Below, one piece after another: positions 16,644 to 25,643 of a DNA stretch of 64,000 nucleotides. The notes beneath the pieces were generated by a model. It was not told the DNA's origin. It was given only the letters and a program-made list of their open reading frames with translations, and did not search any database. Each line of letters starts with the position of its first letter. Position 1 is the first letter of the stretch. The position numbers and the translations under genes are program-made. This stretch comes from Anaerostipes hominis (ex Lee et al. 2021) (GTDB lineage Bacteria > Bacillota > Clostridia > Lachnospirales > Lachnospiraceae). The stretch covers positions 1 through 64,000 of the forward strand of contig NZ_NQOG01000003.1 of the NCBI RefSeq assembly GCF_002270485.1, given 5' to 3'.

Positions 16644-17615
16644 ATGACAACTCAGCAAGACATGAAAGAACTTGAAGCGATCATCAACAAAGACTATGGC
16701 AATACAGCAGGCATCGTCGTATTAAAGGACGGTGAAATGCAGTATGAGCAGTACTTTAACGACTGTACCGCCGAAAGCCGCGTTCATATATATTCTGTTA
16801 CAAAGAGCATTGTCTCTATTTTAATCGGAATCGCCATGGACAAAGGCTTCATCACAGACATTGACCAGAAGGTTTTAGATTTTTTCCCTGACTACGTCCC
16901 AAAACAGAGAGAAAAAACCATACAGAATATCACACTGAAACATTTGCTGACGATGACAGCCCCGTACAAATACAAAATTGCCCCCTACGTCAAATACTTC
17001 ACCAGCGATGACATGGTAACGTTTACGCTTGATTTACTGGGAGGCAGGGGAAAACCAGGCCAATTCAGATATGCTCCTCTGATCGGACCGGATCTTTTGA
17101 CAGGTATTTTAAAACAAGCTGCCGGCCAGTCTGTATTTGAATTTGCTCAGGAAAACTTATTTATACCGCTTAAAATTACCGCAGAACGCAGCATCGTATT
17201 TCATTCCAAGGAAGAACAGCTGGCATTTAACAAAGCCACGGATATCAGCGGCTGGGTCTCTGACCCATCCGGTACAAACACAGGAGGCTGGGGCCTTACC
17301 CTCTCGGCTGCGGATATGGCAAAATTGGGTCAGTTATATCTAAATGGCGGACTGTGGAACGGAAAACCAATCGTTTCTGCAGAATGGATCAGTGAAAGCA
17401 CGAAGGAACACAGCCGCTGGGTTAAGGAGAACCTTGCCTATGGGTATTTATGGTGGCTCCACGAAGATGGCTTTGCGGCAATGGGAGACGGTGGAAATGT
17501 AATCTACGTCAACAGAAAGAAAAACCTGACTGTAGCCATTGCTTCCCTGTTTAAACCCAGAGCGAAGGATCGAATAGACTTTATTCAGAACTATATAGAA
17601 TCGAAATTTCAGTAA
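16644..17615 (+). CDS. Serine hydrolase, class C beta-lactamase/PBP4* family
   Basis: A 323-residue protein of the beta-lactamase-related family. The nucleophile motif SxxK is SVTK (residues 51-54); the later GG-rich segment GTNTGGWGLTLSAADMAKLGQLYLNGG is typical of this family. No signal peptide is visible, so it is probably cytoplasmic and acts as an esterase or peptidase rather than an antibiotic-resistance enzyme. The start at 16644 is chosen for GAAAGGAG just upstream. Own promoter; convergent with nanE. Confidence 0.82.
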   Translation: MTTQQDMKELEAIINKDYGNTAGIVVLKDGEMQYEQYFNDCTAESRVHIYSVTKSIVSILIGIAMDKGFITDIDQKVLDFFPDYVPKQREKTIQNITLKHLLTMTAPYKYKIAPYVKYFTSDDMVTFTLDLLGGRGKPGQFRYAPLIGPDLLTGILKQAAGQSVFEFAQENLFIPLKITAERSIVFHSKEEQLAFNKATDISGWVSDPSGTNTGGWGLTLSAADMAKLGQLYLNGGLWNGKPIVSAEWISESTKEHSRWVKENLAYGYLWWLHEDGFAAMGDGGNVIYVNRKKNLTVAIASLFKPRAKDRIDFIQNYIESKFQ

Positions 17616-17634
17616 AATTTATTTCTAAACATTC

Positions 17635-17684
17635 AAAAACAGCCTGCCCATGGAATTTTTGTTGAATTTCCATGAGCAGGCTTC
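17635..17684 (-). terminator. Terminator of nanE
   Basis: A 14-bp stem (17642-17655 with 17668-17681, one mismatch). On the minus strand it is followed by CTGTTTTTG, a good T-run. Confidence 0.75.
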
Positions 17685-17694
17685 CCGTCATAAA

Positions 17695-18411
17695 TTATTC
17701 CCGATACCCCGAAATCAGATCCGCAAATCTTTTCGCTGTCAGATGCGGCCTTGTGATGGCACTTCCGACTACCACCGCATGTGCCCCCAGATACAGGCAT
17801 TTCACTGCTTCTTCCGGAGTATTGATATGCCCTTCCATCATCATATACACATCGCTGCCAAGATCCCGGCACATCTTTGCAAATGCCCTCATATCCTGGG
17901 TTTCAAAATGCTTTGTTGCCTCCGTATATCCAAACAGAGTAGGCGCCACAATATCGACACCCAAGTCGGCCGCTCTTTTGGCCTCGTCATAGTTGGAGAC
18001 ATCGGCAAAGATCATGGCCTCAGGGATTTCCCTTTTCACATCCGCTACAAGTTCCCATGCACGGCGGCCTTCTTTTGTCATTCGGTCCGTACAGTCCATG
18101 GCAATGATCTCTGCTCCCGCTTCCCAGACCTGCTTTGCGGCCTCCAGTGTCGGTGTGATAAAAACTTCTTCGTCTCCTCTTCTGATCTTATACAAACCGA
18201 TCAGCGGCAGATCCACTGCCTTTTTAATAGCCCGGATCTGCTCCGGAGAATTGGCCCGGATTCCAACTGCCCCGGCCCATTGTGCGGCCTCTGCCATCTT
18301 GACTACCATATCGTCTGTATAAATCGGATCTTCAGGCACTACCTGGCAGGATACGATCAGACCTTTCATAGAATCCAGTATTTTTCTTTTTTCTGCATCT
18401 GTTGTATTCAT
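17695..18411 (-). CDS. nanE: N-acetylmannosamine-6-phosphate 2-epimerase
   Basis: A 238-residue TIM-barrel protein matching NanE: LKGLIVSCQV near the start (~13-23), GAVGIRANSPEQIRAIK (~52), PLIGLYK (~75), IAMDCTDR (~122), and the phosphate-binding C-terminal VVVGSAITRP. It converts ManNAc-6-P to GlcNAc-6-P in sialic acid/ManNAc catabolism. No nanA, nanK or sialic acid transporter is adjacent, so its partners must be elsewhere. Good ribosome binding site AAAGGAG. Confidence 0.9.
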   Translation of the reverse strand: MNTTDAEKRKILDSMKGLIVSCQVVPEDPIYTDDMVVKMAEAAQWAGAVGIRANSPEQIRAIKKAVDLPLIGLYKIRRGDEEVFITPTLEAAKQVWEAGAEIIAMDCTDRMTKEGRRAWELVADVKREIPEAMIFADVSNYDEAKRAADLGVDIVAPTLFGYTEATKHFETQDMRAFAKMCRDLGSDVYMMMEGHINTPEEAVKCLYLGAHAVVVGSAITRPHLTAKRFADLISGYRE

Positions 18412-18530
18412 GATTCCATCTCCTTTTATGTCTATATTGCCTTGTACGTTTTTTACTATCTTTTATCATAACATAAAATATGCAATCTAACACCTGATCT
18501 ATCCAGTACGTCAGAAAATTCTTCGGCTAT

Positions 18531-18647
18531 TTACATCATCAGTATATGAAAGATCAAAATCATGGTAATCACCAGTGATATCAGCAGAACAGTGCGGCAG
18601 AATTCTTTCGTGGCCTTCATCTTTTCTTCTGGCTTTTTCCTTTTCAT
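18531..18647 (-). CDS. 38-residue single-span membrane peptide coupled to the ABC permease
   Basis: A short ORF whose ATG (18647-18645) overlaps the TGA of the permease gene in a TGATG arrangement, which favours translational coupling. The peptide begins MKRKKPEEKMKATKEFC, strongly basic, and ends in a hydrophobic run of about 20 residues (VLLISLVITMILIFHILMM). This is a typical small N-in membrane protein. It could assist or regulate the ABC transporter, as small peptides do for several transporters. No homologue is known to me; expression is unproven. Confidence 0.5.
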   Translation of the reverse strand: MKRKKPEEKMKATKEFCRTVLLISLVITMILIFHILMM

Positions 18648-21142
18648 CAGTCAAATCCACGTATCCTTTCTGCCACCGGCGTCTTTCCCCGAATGATCCG
18701 ATATGCAGCCAGAGGAATCCCAATGCATACTGCCGCGGATGACGAAACGGCGGCCAAAACCGGAACAACCGGGATTTGAAATGGAATGTTCATGTAATTC
18801 ATCGTCTGATAGTACTGATAAGTAATAAAAAGGCCAGCCGTTGCCGTCAATGACAGAGAAGCTGCCGCAAACAGCAGCCCCTCCCTGACCAGAAGCTTTT
18901 TCACCTGTTTTTCGGTCATTCCCACACTTTCCATGACAGCCAGAGATACCTGCCGGTTCTGGATATTTCCAAACACCGTATTAATATAATTCATCAGTCC
19001 GATCAGTGCAAGGAGAAGGGCAATTCCCACACCGACTCCGGTCATATTTCCCTGGGCCTTTTGAATATCTTTCATGCTGTCGATCTTGGATTCATAAGAC
19101 ACATCTTTGGCAGAGGTACTTTGACTCAGGTTTTTTCTGATCCTGTCTTCTGTTTCATCGTCATATTCCTTTGTATACCGGATATTCAGTTTTGAAATAT
19201 ACGGATTCATGACATACTTCTTCATAAACGATTCACTGACGATGACTGCCGGTCCCTTTCCCGAAGTTCTGCCGTAATAACTGTCATCGGTCATGCCGGC
19301 AATTCTCGGCTGGAACTTTTTGTTTTTATTTTCTGACAGATAGAATTTTACCCTTGCTTTTTTATCAATCTCACCGGAAAGATCCATGCCCGGCCCATAA
19401 ATGATGCAGATCTTTCCGCTTTCAAAAAGTTTCTGATCTACCGGGTGTATGAGACTCTTATTTAAGTACTCAAATTCCTTTTTATCAATCCCCTGCATGA
19501 CAGAATAATATTTCTCCGGGTGCTTTTTATAATCGTTGATATCGTCTTTATAAGGCGTATACATCCACCTTTCATAAAACTCTCTCATCCACACATCTGA
19601 AAATTTCGGCTCCCATGGGACGATGATCTTTGCGCAGAGCAGCGGGTGTACTTCCCGGATATCTTTGCTCTTTTTCAATTCTTTTACCAAAGAAGGTTTA
19701 AGAATTGGTTTCCATTTTTCATCTTCCTCTTTCATCAGAGAATCATTGCTGACTACTAAATCCGTATCCATATAGTTTGACATGATCGTTCTGGCTCCGT
19801 GACTTTGAATGATCGTGATCAGACACAAAAACATAGACAGACTGGCAGCAAGGGAGAGCACTGAAATTCCTGTTTTTTTCTTATCCTTAAAAAACTGATC
19901 TGCAGCTATTCTCCATATAAGACTGCCGTTTCTGGTTTTATGCGCCTTCTTTTTTGCGGATGTAAGACGATAATTCAGCGCTTCCACAGGTGTAACGGAA
20001 GCTGCCGTCTTTATTGGCTTTCTGCTTCCGAAATAGACGGTCAGTCCCGCAATAGAAATAGTAATAAAAAAGACTGCCGGATGAAATGTGACAGGGATTG
20101 CGCTTTCCCTGATGCCGAGAGTTCGCACAATCTTCGGGATCACCAGAAAGGATGTAAAAAAACCGAACAGGATTCCTCCGCCCACCCCGGCTGTTCCTAT
20201 AAGCATCATCTGTGTTTTCATAAATCGGCGGATCTGCCTTGAGGACATTCCCACGGTCTGCATCAGCCCATAGTAACGGATATTCCCCGAAACGGACAGA
20301 TACAAAATATTATAGATCAGCAGATAGGCACTCAGGCAGGTGACCAGGACCAGACCTGCCATTCCCGCAAAGATACCTGCGGACTTCTCTGTTTCTCCTG
20401 TAAATTGAAAATTCTGCCGCTTATTCAGACGAATACTCTCCTGAAACTTCGTCCTCTGATCTTCTGTCAGTATTTTATTTTTAAATTTTACATGCAGCAC
20501 ACCCATATTATTCAGCTGATATCCGGTCTTTTTATAAAATGCTTCTGATACATAGAACAGCTGCTGCTCGCCGTATCCTTCCCATATTCCGGAAATAAGA
20601 AAGTTTTTCGTGTGAGTACCGTTCTGGTCTGTATAAGTCAGATCAAAGGTATCTCCAACATCCAGATTTTCTTTCCCGCAGTCCTTCAGGGCTGCTTTCG
20701 TGACCATCAGTTCATTTTCCTTTTTCGGATAATAGCCTCTTACCCGCTTTCTGGCAGGCTTCATCATGACACCCCAATAAGTCTCATCACACCAGATCAT
20801 TCCAGTATGTAGTGTATCATCTGCGTCTGTTTTCACTGCGGCTCCTGCATATCCTCCTGCTCCTGCCACTCTGACGTCCTGATTACCTTTGCACCGGTTA
20901 AGCTGCTGCTCTGAATAGCCGCCCTGCAGCACTGCATCAAAATCTGCACCGTGTAAATGAATATTCTGCAACTGCTGCATTTTAAAATAAGTGCTTCCGA
21001 CCGTAAACACACTGAACAGCATAAAAGAAGACAGCACGACAGCGATGATCATCACGGCAAACTTAGGCTTGTTTCCTTTCAGCGAAGACATGGCCATCTT
21101 TGTAATAATCTTCCGGTTATTATTCTCCAACATACGCATCAC
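18647..21142 (-). CDS. FtsX-family ABC transporter permease
   Basis: An 831-residue permease of the MacB/FtsX type with duplicated architecture: a hydrophobic segment near residue 30, an extracellular domain, three clustered spans (~260-380), another span (~430), a long extracellular domain (~450-690) and three C-terminal spans (~700-820). Such permeases with a paired ATPase and two-component system often handle peptide antibiotics or envelope stress. Its start overlaps the ATPase gene by ~23 bases. It ends in the TGATG overlap with a 38-residue peptide ORF. Confidence 0.85.
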   Translation of the reverse strand: MMRMLENNNRKIITKMAMSSLKGNKPKFAVMIIAVVLSSFMLFSVFTVGSTYFKMQQLQNIHLHGADFDAVLQGGYSEQQLNRCKGNQDVRVAGAGGYAGAAVKTDADDTLHTGMIWCDETYWGVMMKPARKRVRGYYPKKENELMVTKAALKDCGKENLDVGDTFDLTYTDQNGTHTKNFLISGIWEGYGEQQLFYVSEAFYKKTGYQLNNMGVLHVKFKNKILTEDQRTKFQESIRLNKRQNFQFTGETEKSAGIFAGMAGLVLVTCLSAYLLIYNILYLSVSGNIRYYGLMQTVGMSSRQIRRFMKTQMMLIGTAGVGGGILFGFFTSFLVIPKIVRTLGIRESAIPVTFHPAVFFITISIAGLTVYFGSRKPIKTAASVTPVEALNYRLTSAKKKAHKTRNGSLIWRIAADQFFKDKKKTGISVLSLAASLSMFLCLITIIQSHGARTIMSNYMDTDLVVSNDSLMKEEDEKWKPILKPSLVKELKKSKDIREVHPLLCAKIIVPWEPKFSDVWMREFYERWMYTPYKDDINDYKKHPEKYYSVMQGIDKKEFEYLNKSLIHPVDQKLFESGKICIIYGPGMDLSGEIDKKARVKFYLSENKNKKFQPRIAGMTDDSYYGRTSGKGPAVIVSESFMKKYVMNPYISKLNIRYTKEYDDETEDRIRKNLSQSTSAKDVSYESKIDSMKDIQKAQGNMTGVGVGIALLLALIGLMNYINTVFGNIQNRQVSLAVMESVGMTEKQVKKLLVREGLLFAAASLSLTATAGLFITYQYYQTMNYMNIPFQIPVVPVLAAVSSSAAVCIGIPLAAYRIIRGKTPVAERIRGFD

Positions 21143-21815
21143 TTCCTCTCACGATCCGTCCGTCCTCGATGTGAACGATCCGGTCAGAAAGCTGTGCAAT
21201 ATCCTGATCATGGGTAATCAGCACAACGGTCTGTTTAAATCGGCCCGCTACTGCCTTTAAAAGCCCCAGCACATCATGGCTGGAAGCAGTATCCAGATTC
21301 CCCGTGGGTTCATCAGCCAGAATAATCGAAGGTTTTGATGCAATAGCTCTGGCAATGGCCGCCCTCTGCTGCTGTCCTCCGGACAAGGTGCTGGGCAGCG
21401 CCTCTTTTTTCTCCTGCAGTTTCAGAAGATTCAGGATCTCGTCAATGAATTCTCTGTCCACACAATCTCCATCCAGTTCAATAGGCAGGGTCACATTTTC
21501 ATACAGATTTAAATCCGGGACAAGATTATAATTCTGAAATATGAATCCGATTTTTCTTCTGCGGAAAACCGCAAGCTGTTCCCTGTTCATTTCCGCAAGA
21601 TTCTTTCCGTCTACATACGTCTCACCTTCCGTAGGCACATCCAGCCCTCCGATCATATGAAGGAGTGTACTCTTCCCGCTTCCCGATTTACCGATGATAG
21701 AAACAAATTCCTGGTCTTTCACCCTGAAGTCTACCCCGTCCAGTGCTTTCACAACGTTCGTCCCCAGCTGATAATATTTTTTTAATGCCCGTGTCTCTAC
21801 TATGTACGATTCCAT
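21120..21815 (-). CDS. ABC transporter ATP-binding protein (MacB/BceA-like)
   Basis: A 231-residue ATPase. Walker A GKSGSGKST (~42), Q-loop FIFQNYNLVPDLN (~92), signature LSGGQQQR (~144) and Walker B IILADEPTGNLD (~163) are all intact. The sequence type fits the MacB/LolD/BceA group, which energises FtsX-type permeases. Upstream lies an activator-type promoter with TGTGA repeats rather than a strong -35 box. Confidence 0.9.
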   Translation of the reverse strand: MESYIVETRALKKYYQLGTNVVKALDGVDFRVKDQEFVSIIGKSGSGKSTLLHMIGGLDVPTEGETYVDGKNLAEMNREQLAVFRRRKIGFIFQNYNLVPDLNLYENVTLPIELDGDCVDREFIDEILNLLKLQEKKEALPSTLSGGQQQRAAIARAIASKPSIILADEPTGNLDTASSHDVLGLLKAVAGRFKQTVVLITHDQDIAQLSDRIVHIEDGRIVRGSDAYVGE

Positions 21816-21844
21816 AGATTTATCTCCTTTCTTTTATTACTGCA

Positions 21845-21902
21845 ATCATAACTCATAAAAATCACAAACCTTTCACAGGCATAAAATTTCACAGTACTGT
21901 GA
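21845..21902 (-). promoter_or_regulatory. Candidate response-regulator-dependent promoter of the ABC genes
   Basis: Minus strand -10 TATGAT (21850-21845) has no recognisable -35 box. Instead TGTGA occurs at 21866-21862, 21877-21873 and 21893-21889, the last within the 14-bp perfect palindrome TCACAGTACTGTGA (21889-21902). TCAC/GTGA half-sites also occur upstream of the response regulator gene (23582-23597). This fits activation by the adjacent OmpR-type regulator; the link is inference. Confidence 0.5.
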
Positions 21903-21913
21903 CTTTCCTTCTG

Positions 21914-22840
21914 TCACCCGTTGGGCAGGTAAATCTGAAAATCAGATCCTTTTCTAATCTCAGAACAGACCTGGATATAGCCGTCCTGCAGTGCTATGAT
22001 CTTTCTCGCCAGATAAAGTCCCACACCGATCCCCTCCTGATCATATACTTCCGGTTCCCGGTAAAACCTTGTGAAGATCTCTGCCTGACGCTCCAGGGCG
22101 ATCCCTTTTCCTGAATCTCTGATACTGATCTTCGTAAATATCTCCTGGACAGACACCAAGATCCCGACACTTCCTCCCCTGCCGGTATACTTTACCGCAT
22201 TGTCAAGAAGGTTAAAAACTGCCTCCTCAGTCCACTTTGTATCATGATTTACCACTATGTCCTCATCGCAGTCCACAGACAGGCGTATCTGCTTTTTCTC
22301 GGCTTTCGGCACGATTGCCGCTACCGCTCTGAGAAGGGTCCCGCACAAGGGTAATTTCATACAGCAGACTTCTATAACTCCTGTTTCCAGACGGGACATT
22401 TTCACCATGCTCTGCAGAAGAAAATCCAGCTTTTCGGTCTGAATCCTTACCTTTTGAAGAAATTCCCCTGCCTCTGCCGTGCCCAGTCCTTCATCCAGCA
22501 AAACCTCCTCATAGAGCTTGATATTTGCAATAGGGGTTTTCGTCTGATGGGAAATATCTGAGATCAGGCTTTTGATTTTTTTCTTCTCTTCCAGATTTTC
22601 CGCGCTTTCCCGCTTCCAGATGCGCTCCAGCTTCTGAAGCTTTTCGTATACTTTATCCCACAAAGTATCTCCTTCTTCATTTAATCTTTCCAGTTCCCTG
22701 CCGCAGGTCATATCGTTCAGACATCGGAGCAGGCGGTCGGTAAATGAGGAAATATCCCGTTTTAACTTCCACATTTTTATTCCCATAGAAACCGATACGA
22801 AAAAAAGGCAGCATGCCGCTGCTGTCATGATTCCAGCCAT
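21914..22840 (-). CDS. Sensor histidine kinase
   Basis: A 308-residue kinase. One N-terminal membrane segment (~4-22) and almost no extracellular part, a HisKA region with ISDISHQTKTPIAN (His ~96), and HATPase motifs: N box NLLDNAVKYT (~215), G1 DSGKGI (~245), G2 GIGVGLYLARKI (~276). It overlaps the response regulator gene by 16 bases. The small sensory region is typical of kinases that detect stress through an ABC transporter. Confidence 0.88.
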   Translation of the reverse strand: MAGIMTAAACCLFFVSVSMGIKMWKLKRDISSFTDRLLRCLNDMTCGRELERLNEEGDTLWDKVYEKLQKLERIWKRESAENLEEKKKIKSLISDISHQTKTPIANIKLYEEVLLDEGLGTAEAGEFLQKVRIQTEKLDFLLQSMVKMSRLETGVIEVCCMKLPLCGTLLRAVAAIVPKAEKKQIRLSVDCDEDIVVNHDTKWTEEAVFNLLDNAVKYTGRGGSVGILVSVQEIFTKISIRDSGKGIALERQAEIFTRFYREPEVYDQEGIGVGLYLARKIIALQDGYIQVCSEIRKGSDFQIYLPNG

Positions 22841-23496
22841 TGATATCCCATCCCATAAATATTAGAAATATATTGATGCTCTCCGTCCTCGATCTTTTTT
22901 CTCAGACGATTTACATTCACTGCCAGAGTATGCTTATCCACGAAGCATCCTCCATTGTCCCAAATGCGCTCAAGTAATACAGCATAGGTCAGAAGCTGTC
23001 CTTTGTTCAGGACAAACAGGCGAAGCAGCCGAAATTCCGTAGGGGTAACTGTACATTCTTTTCCGCCTGCCTCTACCTTTGCCCTCTCAAAATCAATCTT
23101 TAAAAATCCATCGTCAAAGAAATTCTGTCTGCCGGCCTTTTCTCTTTTTAAAACCACGCGGATTTTTTCTTTTAAGATCTTGATAGAAAACGGCTTCGTA
23201 ATGTAATCCTCCGCCCCGGAACCATAGCCCTCCAGGGCATCCTCCTCCAGATCTCTCGCTGTCAGGAACAAAACCGGGACTTCACTCTGTCCTTTCATCC
23301 ATCTGCAAAGAGAAAATCCCTCTCCGTCCGGCAGATTGACATCCAATAAAATCAGTTCCATTTTTTCTTGTCGATATATTGCTTTCGCCTCACAAACCGA
23401 ATACGCTGAATATATATCATACCCCTCTTTTTTCAGCGTATAGCAGATCGTCCGGTTCAGTTCCCGGTCGTCTTCCACGATCAATATCTTCTGCAT
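22825..23496 (-). CDS. OmpR/PhoB-family response regulator
   Basis: A 223-residue regulator: receiver domain with phospho-Asp in LILLDVNLPDGEG (~52) and Lys in YITKPFS (~100), then a winged-helix DNA-binding domain (~125-220). First gene of the regulator-kinase-ABC block, with its own promoter (23543-23571) and an inverted repeat upstream suggesting autoregulation. Confidence 0.9.
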   Translation of the reverse strand: MQKILIVEDDRELNRTICYTLKKEGYDIYSAYSVCEAKAIYRQEKMELILLDVNLPDGEGFSLCRWMKGQSEVPVLFLTARDLEEDALEGYGSGAEDYITKPFSIKILKEKIRVVLKREKAGRQNFFDDGFLKIDFERAKVEAGGKECTVTPTEFRLLRLFVLNKGQLLTYAVLLERIWDNGGCFVDKHTLAVNVNRLRKKIEDGEHQYISNIYGMGYQWLES

Positions 23497-23542
23497 TTTG
23501 CACCTTCTTCCCGTATTTTCATCTGTGTTCAGCTTCTATTTT

Positions 23543-23571
23543 ATCATACAATTAAGCCAAAAGGCCTTCAA
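23543..23571 (-). promoter_or_regulatory. Promoter of the two-component operon
   Basis: Minus strand TTGAAG (23571-23566), 17-bp spacer, TATGAT (23548-23543). Confidence 0.65.
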
Positions 23572-23581
23572 TCCGGTGATT

Positions 23582-23597
23582 ATCACGATATTGTGAT
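23582..23597. promoter_or_regulatory. ATCAC-GTGAT inverted repeat upstream of the response regulator
   Basis: ATCAC (23582-23586) and GTGAT (23593-23597) with a 6-bp spacer, just upstream of the -35 box. Half-sites resemble the TGTGA boxes before the ABC genes. Confidence 0.4.
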
Positions 23598-23667
23598 CTT
23601 AAAAAAATAACAAAGGAACTGCTGTACATAACCGATTTCTCCGTCATGCCACAGCAGTCCCCTACTT
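23596..23667 (-). terminator. Terminator of the heme-binding-protein-like gene
   Basis: On the minus strand CAAAG...GGACTGCTGT pairs with ACAGCAGTTCCTTTG across a ~20-base loop, then TTATTTTTTT follows. The long loop lowers confidence. Confidence 0.5.
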
Positions 23668-23709
23668 TGATTTTACTGAATTTATTCTTTATTATAGAAA
23701 TAACAGCTT

Positions 23710-24174
23710 TTACTTCAGCGTTTTTAATGCCTCTGCTACAAAGGCGTGATCTTCACTTTGAGCCATTCCGGATACGGTCACGGTTCCGATCATGCCTGTC
23801 CCGGAAACGAAGACCGGAATGCTTCCCCCTGCCTGAGCGTAATCGCCTTTTTCCAGACCATACCGATTCCACAGGTCATCCTGTTTGAGGTCCATAGACA
23901 GTTTCATCTCGTAAGAACTTTTTTCAAAATCATAAACCGTGTTTTCTTTTCTGCGGACCCAGTCTTCGTTGTTCTTGGACGTGCCCTCCAGTGCCGCATA
24001 AAAAATCTGCTTTCTGTTCTTTGTAATGGATATTACAATAGGTTTGTTCTCTCTCAAAGCTTTCTGGTACATCTCAATACCCAGTGCGCAGGCTTCTTCG
24101 TTTGTGAACGATTTCAGGACAAGCTCTTTCTGCTCCTCGCTAATCTGATCAATTAATGTTTTAATATCTTCCAT
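23710..24174 (-). CDS. HbpS/UPF0303-like (heme-binding/DUF336-type) protein
   Basis: A 154-residue protein resembling the GlcG/HbpS (heme-degrading domain, UPF0303) group, recognised by NKPIVISITKNRKQIFYAALEGTS and the glycine-rich GGSIPVFVSGTGMIGTVTVSG near the C-terminus. Members bind heme or act as small accessory proteins; enzyme activity is not proven. The start at 24174 is chosen because GGGAGGAAG lies directly upstream; a longer in-frame start (24231) would overlap the Gfo/Idh gene. It is co-transcribed with that oxidoreductase, 10 bases apart. Confidence 0.72.
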   Translation of the reverse strand: MEDIKTLIDQISEEQKELVLKSFTNEEACALGIEMYQKALRENKPIVISITKNRKQIFYAALEGTSKNNEDWVRRKENTVYDFEKSSYEMKLSMDLKQDDLWNRYGLEKGDYAQAGGSIPVFVSGTGMIGTVTVSGMAQSEDHAFVAEALKTLK

Positions 24175-24184
24175 AACTTCCTCC

Positions 24185-25162
24185 CTATTGGTCTGCCGGG
24201 AACACGATTCCCATCTGTTTTCTCGCTTCATCCATGACCTTCAACTCCAATATAGAGTATTGATTATGTATCTCAGCACTTTCTTTTGCTTCTGCCAGCC
24301 GAATGAATTCTTCTATCTCATAATACATGTTGTTGGTCTTTTTGTCTATTTTGATCTCTTCTCTTTCTCCGCTGCGGTACACAATCTCGATTGTTGTCGT
24401 ATCCGGAATTTCCTTTATGATCATGGAGGCCTCTTCCCCCTGGATCTGGCTTGGAAGTGCGGAATTTGTAATCTTAGAGTACATAAGCTCCGCCTGCATT
24501 TCATCATACATGGCCACAATCGTACCGGAGGCGTCAACTCCATTGGAAAGTTTCAGGCAGTGAGCCGAGATCTCATTGGGGAGTCCGAACAGTTTCACCA
24601 TCGGATGCACACAGTAGACGCCGATATCCATCAAAGCACCGTTGGAAAGCTCAGGCTTGAAGGCATTCTCTATGATCCCTTTTTTAAAATTGTCATACCT
24701 CCTGGAATACTGACAGTACTGGAATGTTGCTCTGCGGATTTTTCCGAGCTTTGGCAGGTTTTCCCGAATCGCCGCAAAGCCGGGATCAAATACGGAACGC
24801 ATGCCCTCCATAACGATGACCTGATGTTCTTTTGCAGCCTTGATCATATGCTCTAATTCGCCGGAATTGGAAGCAATGGTCTTTTCACACAGGACATGCT
24901 TGCCGGCTTTCAGCATCTTTATACTCTGTCCTGCATGGAGTGCATTAGGAGATGCCACATAAACTGCATCAATGTTTTCTGCAGCCGCCAGAGCATCAAG
25001 AGAATCATAGCAATCTTCGATCCCATATTTTCCTGCATACTCTTTTGCCTTTTCCATGCTCCTTGAGTACACTGCCTGGACCTTAAAGCCCTCACATTGG
25101 CTCCCCGCATCCATGAAATTGTCTGTTATAAAATTTGTTCCGATTACTGCAAATCTGACCAT
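24185..25162 (-). CDS. Gfo/Idh/MocA family oxidoreductase
   Basis: A 325-residue NAD(P)-dependent oxidoreductase. N-terminal Rossmann start MVRFAVIGTNFITDNF, the signature GKHVLCEKTIASN (Glu-Lys, ~90) and C-terminal dimerisation fold with DIGVYCVHPMVKLFG (~175-190). It probably oxidises or reduces a sugar, polyol or related ring; substrate unknown. Its promoter lies inside the 3' end of the decayed transaldolase gene. Confidence 0.85.
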   Translation of the reverse strand: MVRFAVIGTNFITDNFMDAGSQCEGFKVQAVYSRSMEKAKEYAGKYGIEDCYDSLDALAAAENIDAVYVASPNALHAGQSIKMLKAGKHVLCEKTIASNSGELEHMIKAAKEHQVIVMEGMRSVFDPGFAAIRENLPKLGKIRRATFQYCQYSRRYDNFKKGIIENAFKPELSNGALMDIGVYCVHPMVKLFGLPNEISAHCLKLSNGVDASGTIVAMYDEMQAELMYSKITNSALPSQIQGEEASMIIKEIPDTTTIEIVYRSGEREEIKIDKKTNNMYYEIEEFIRLAEAKESAEIHNQYSILELKVMDEARKQMGIVFPADQ

Positions 25163-25209
25163 ATGATCTCATCCTTCCGTGTGGCTATTATTTTATATTG
25201 TTTACTATT

Positions 25210-25238
25210 ATTTTATTGTGTTGAATCTTTTTTGTCAA
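25210..25238 (-). promoter_or_regulatory. Promoter of the Gfo/Idh gene
   Basis: Minus strand TTGACA (25238-25233), 17-bp spacer, TAAAAT (25215-25210), located within the tail of the transaldolase pseudogene. Confidence 0.65.
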
Positions 25239-25625
25239 CCTGCCGCCTTTTGTTTTCACTTTGAATAGAACAACTATAGGCAGAAACGCTTATCTGGAAG
25301 CATCTCACAAAGGTTTCTGAAAATATCATGGATTTTTTTGCAGCCTGAATACCGTTATATCCCATGTTATCAATCCGGTTAATATAAGGAGCTGCGTAGG
25401 ATGCTCCGCTCTTTGCTGCAAGGAACGCCTGCATCGGTGTATAAACTGCGGTTGCTGTCAGTTTAATTCCCTCTTTCTTTAATTCCTGCATTGCGAGTTC
25501 TTTGAGTACATCATAAGGACTTCTTTTGCTTTTAGCCAGAATGGATGGATTCGTAGTCACGCCATCCATCGGATAATATTCGTAAATTTTTGTTCGATGT
25601 TCGCATCATCAATCATTAATTTCAT
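25213..25625 (-). pseudogene. Transaldolase / fructose-6-phosphate aldolase remnant
   Basis: The frame begins MKLMIDDANIEQ at 25625, typical of FSA/MipB-type small transaldolases, then shifts: the continuation YYPMDGVTTNPSILAKSKRS is in another frame. About 50 residues that should hold the central strands are missing before KKEGIKLTATAVYTPMQAF and APYINRIDNMGYNG, where the catalytic Lys-bearing strand region would precede. The C-terminal ~60 residues are replaced by unrelated sequence. A gene of this type normally accompanies this class of glycyl radical enzyme, so the pathway has lost its local aldolase. Confidence 0.85.
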
Positions 25626-25643
25626 GGTAAATCTTCCTTTCAA

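Noticed and set aside
16644-17615. Antibiotic-resistance beta-lactamase
   Set aside because: Only the general serine-hydrolase fold is supported; there is no signal peptide and it is not adjacent to the BlaI-type gene.
17650-18471. Large plus-strand open frame opposite nanE
   Set aside because: Lies antisense to a gene with clear NanE motifs; rich in Cys/His/Arg as typical of antisense frames.
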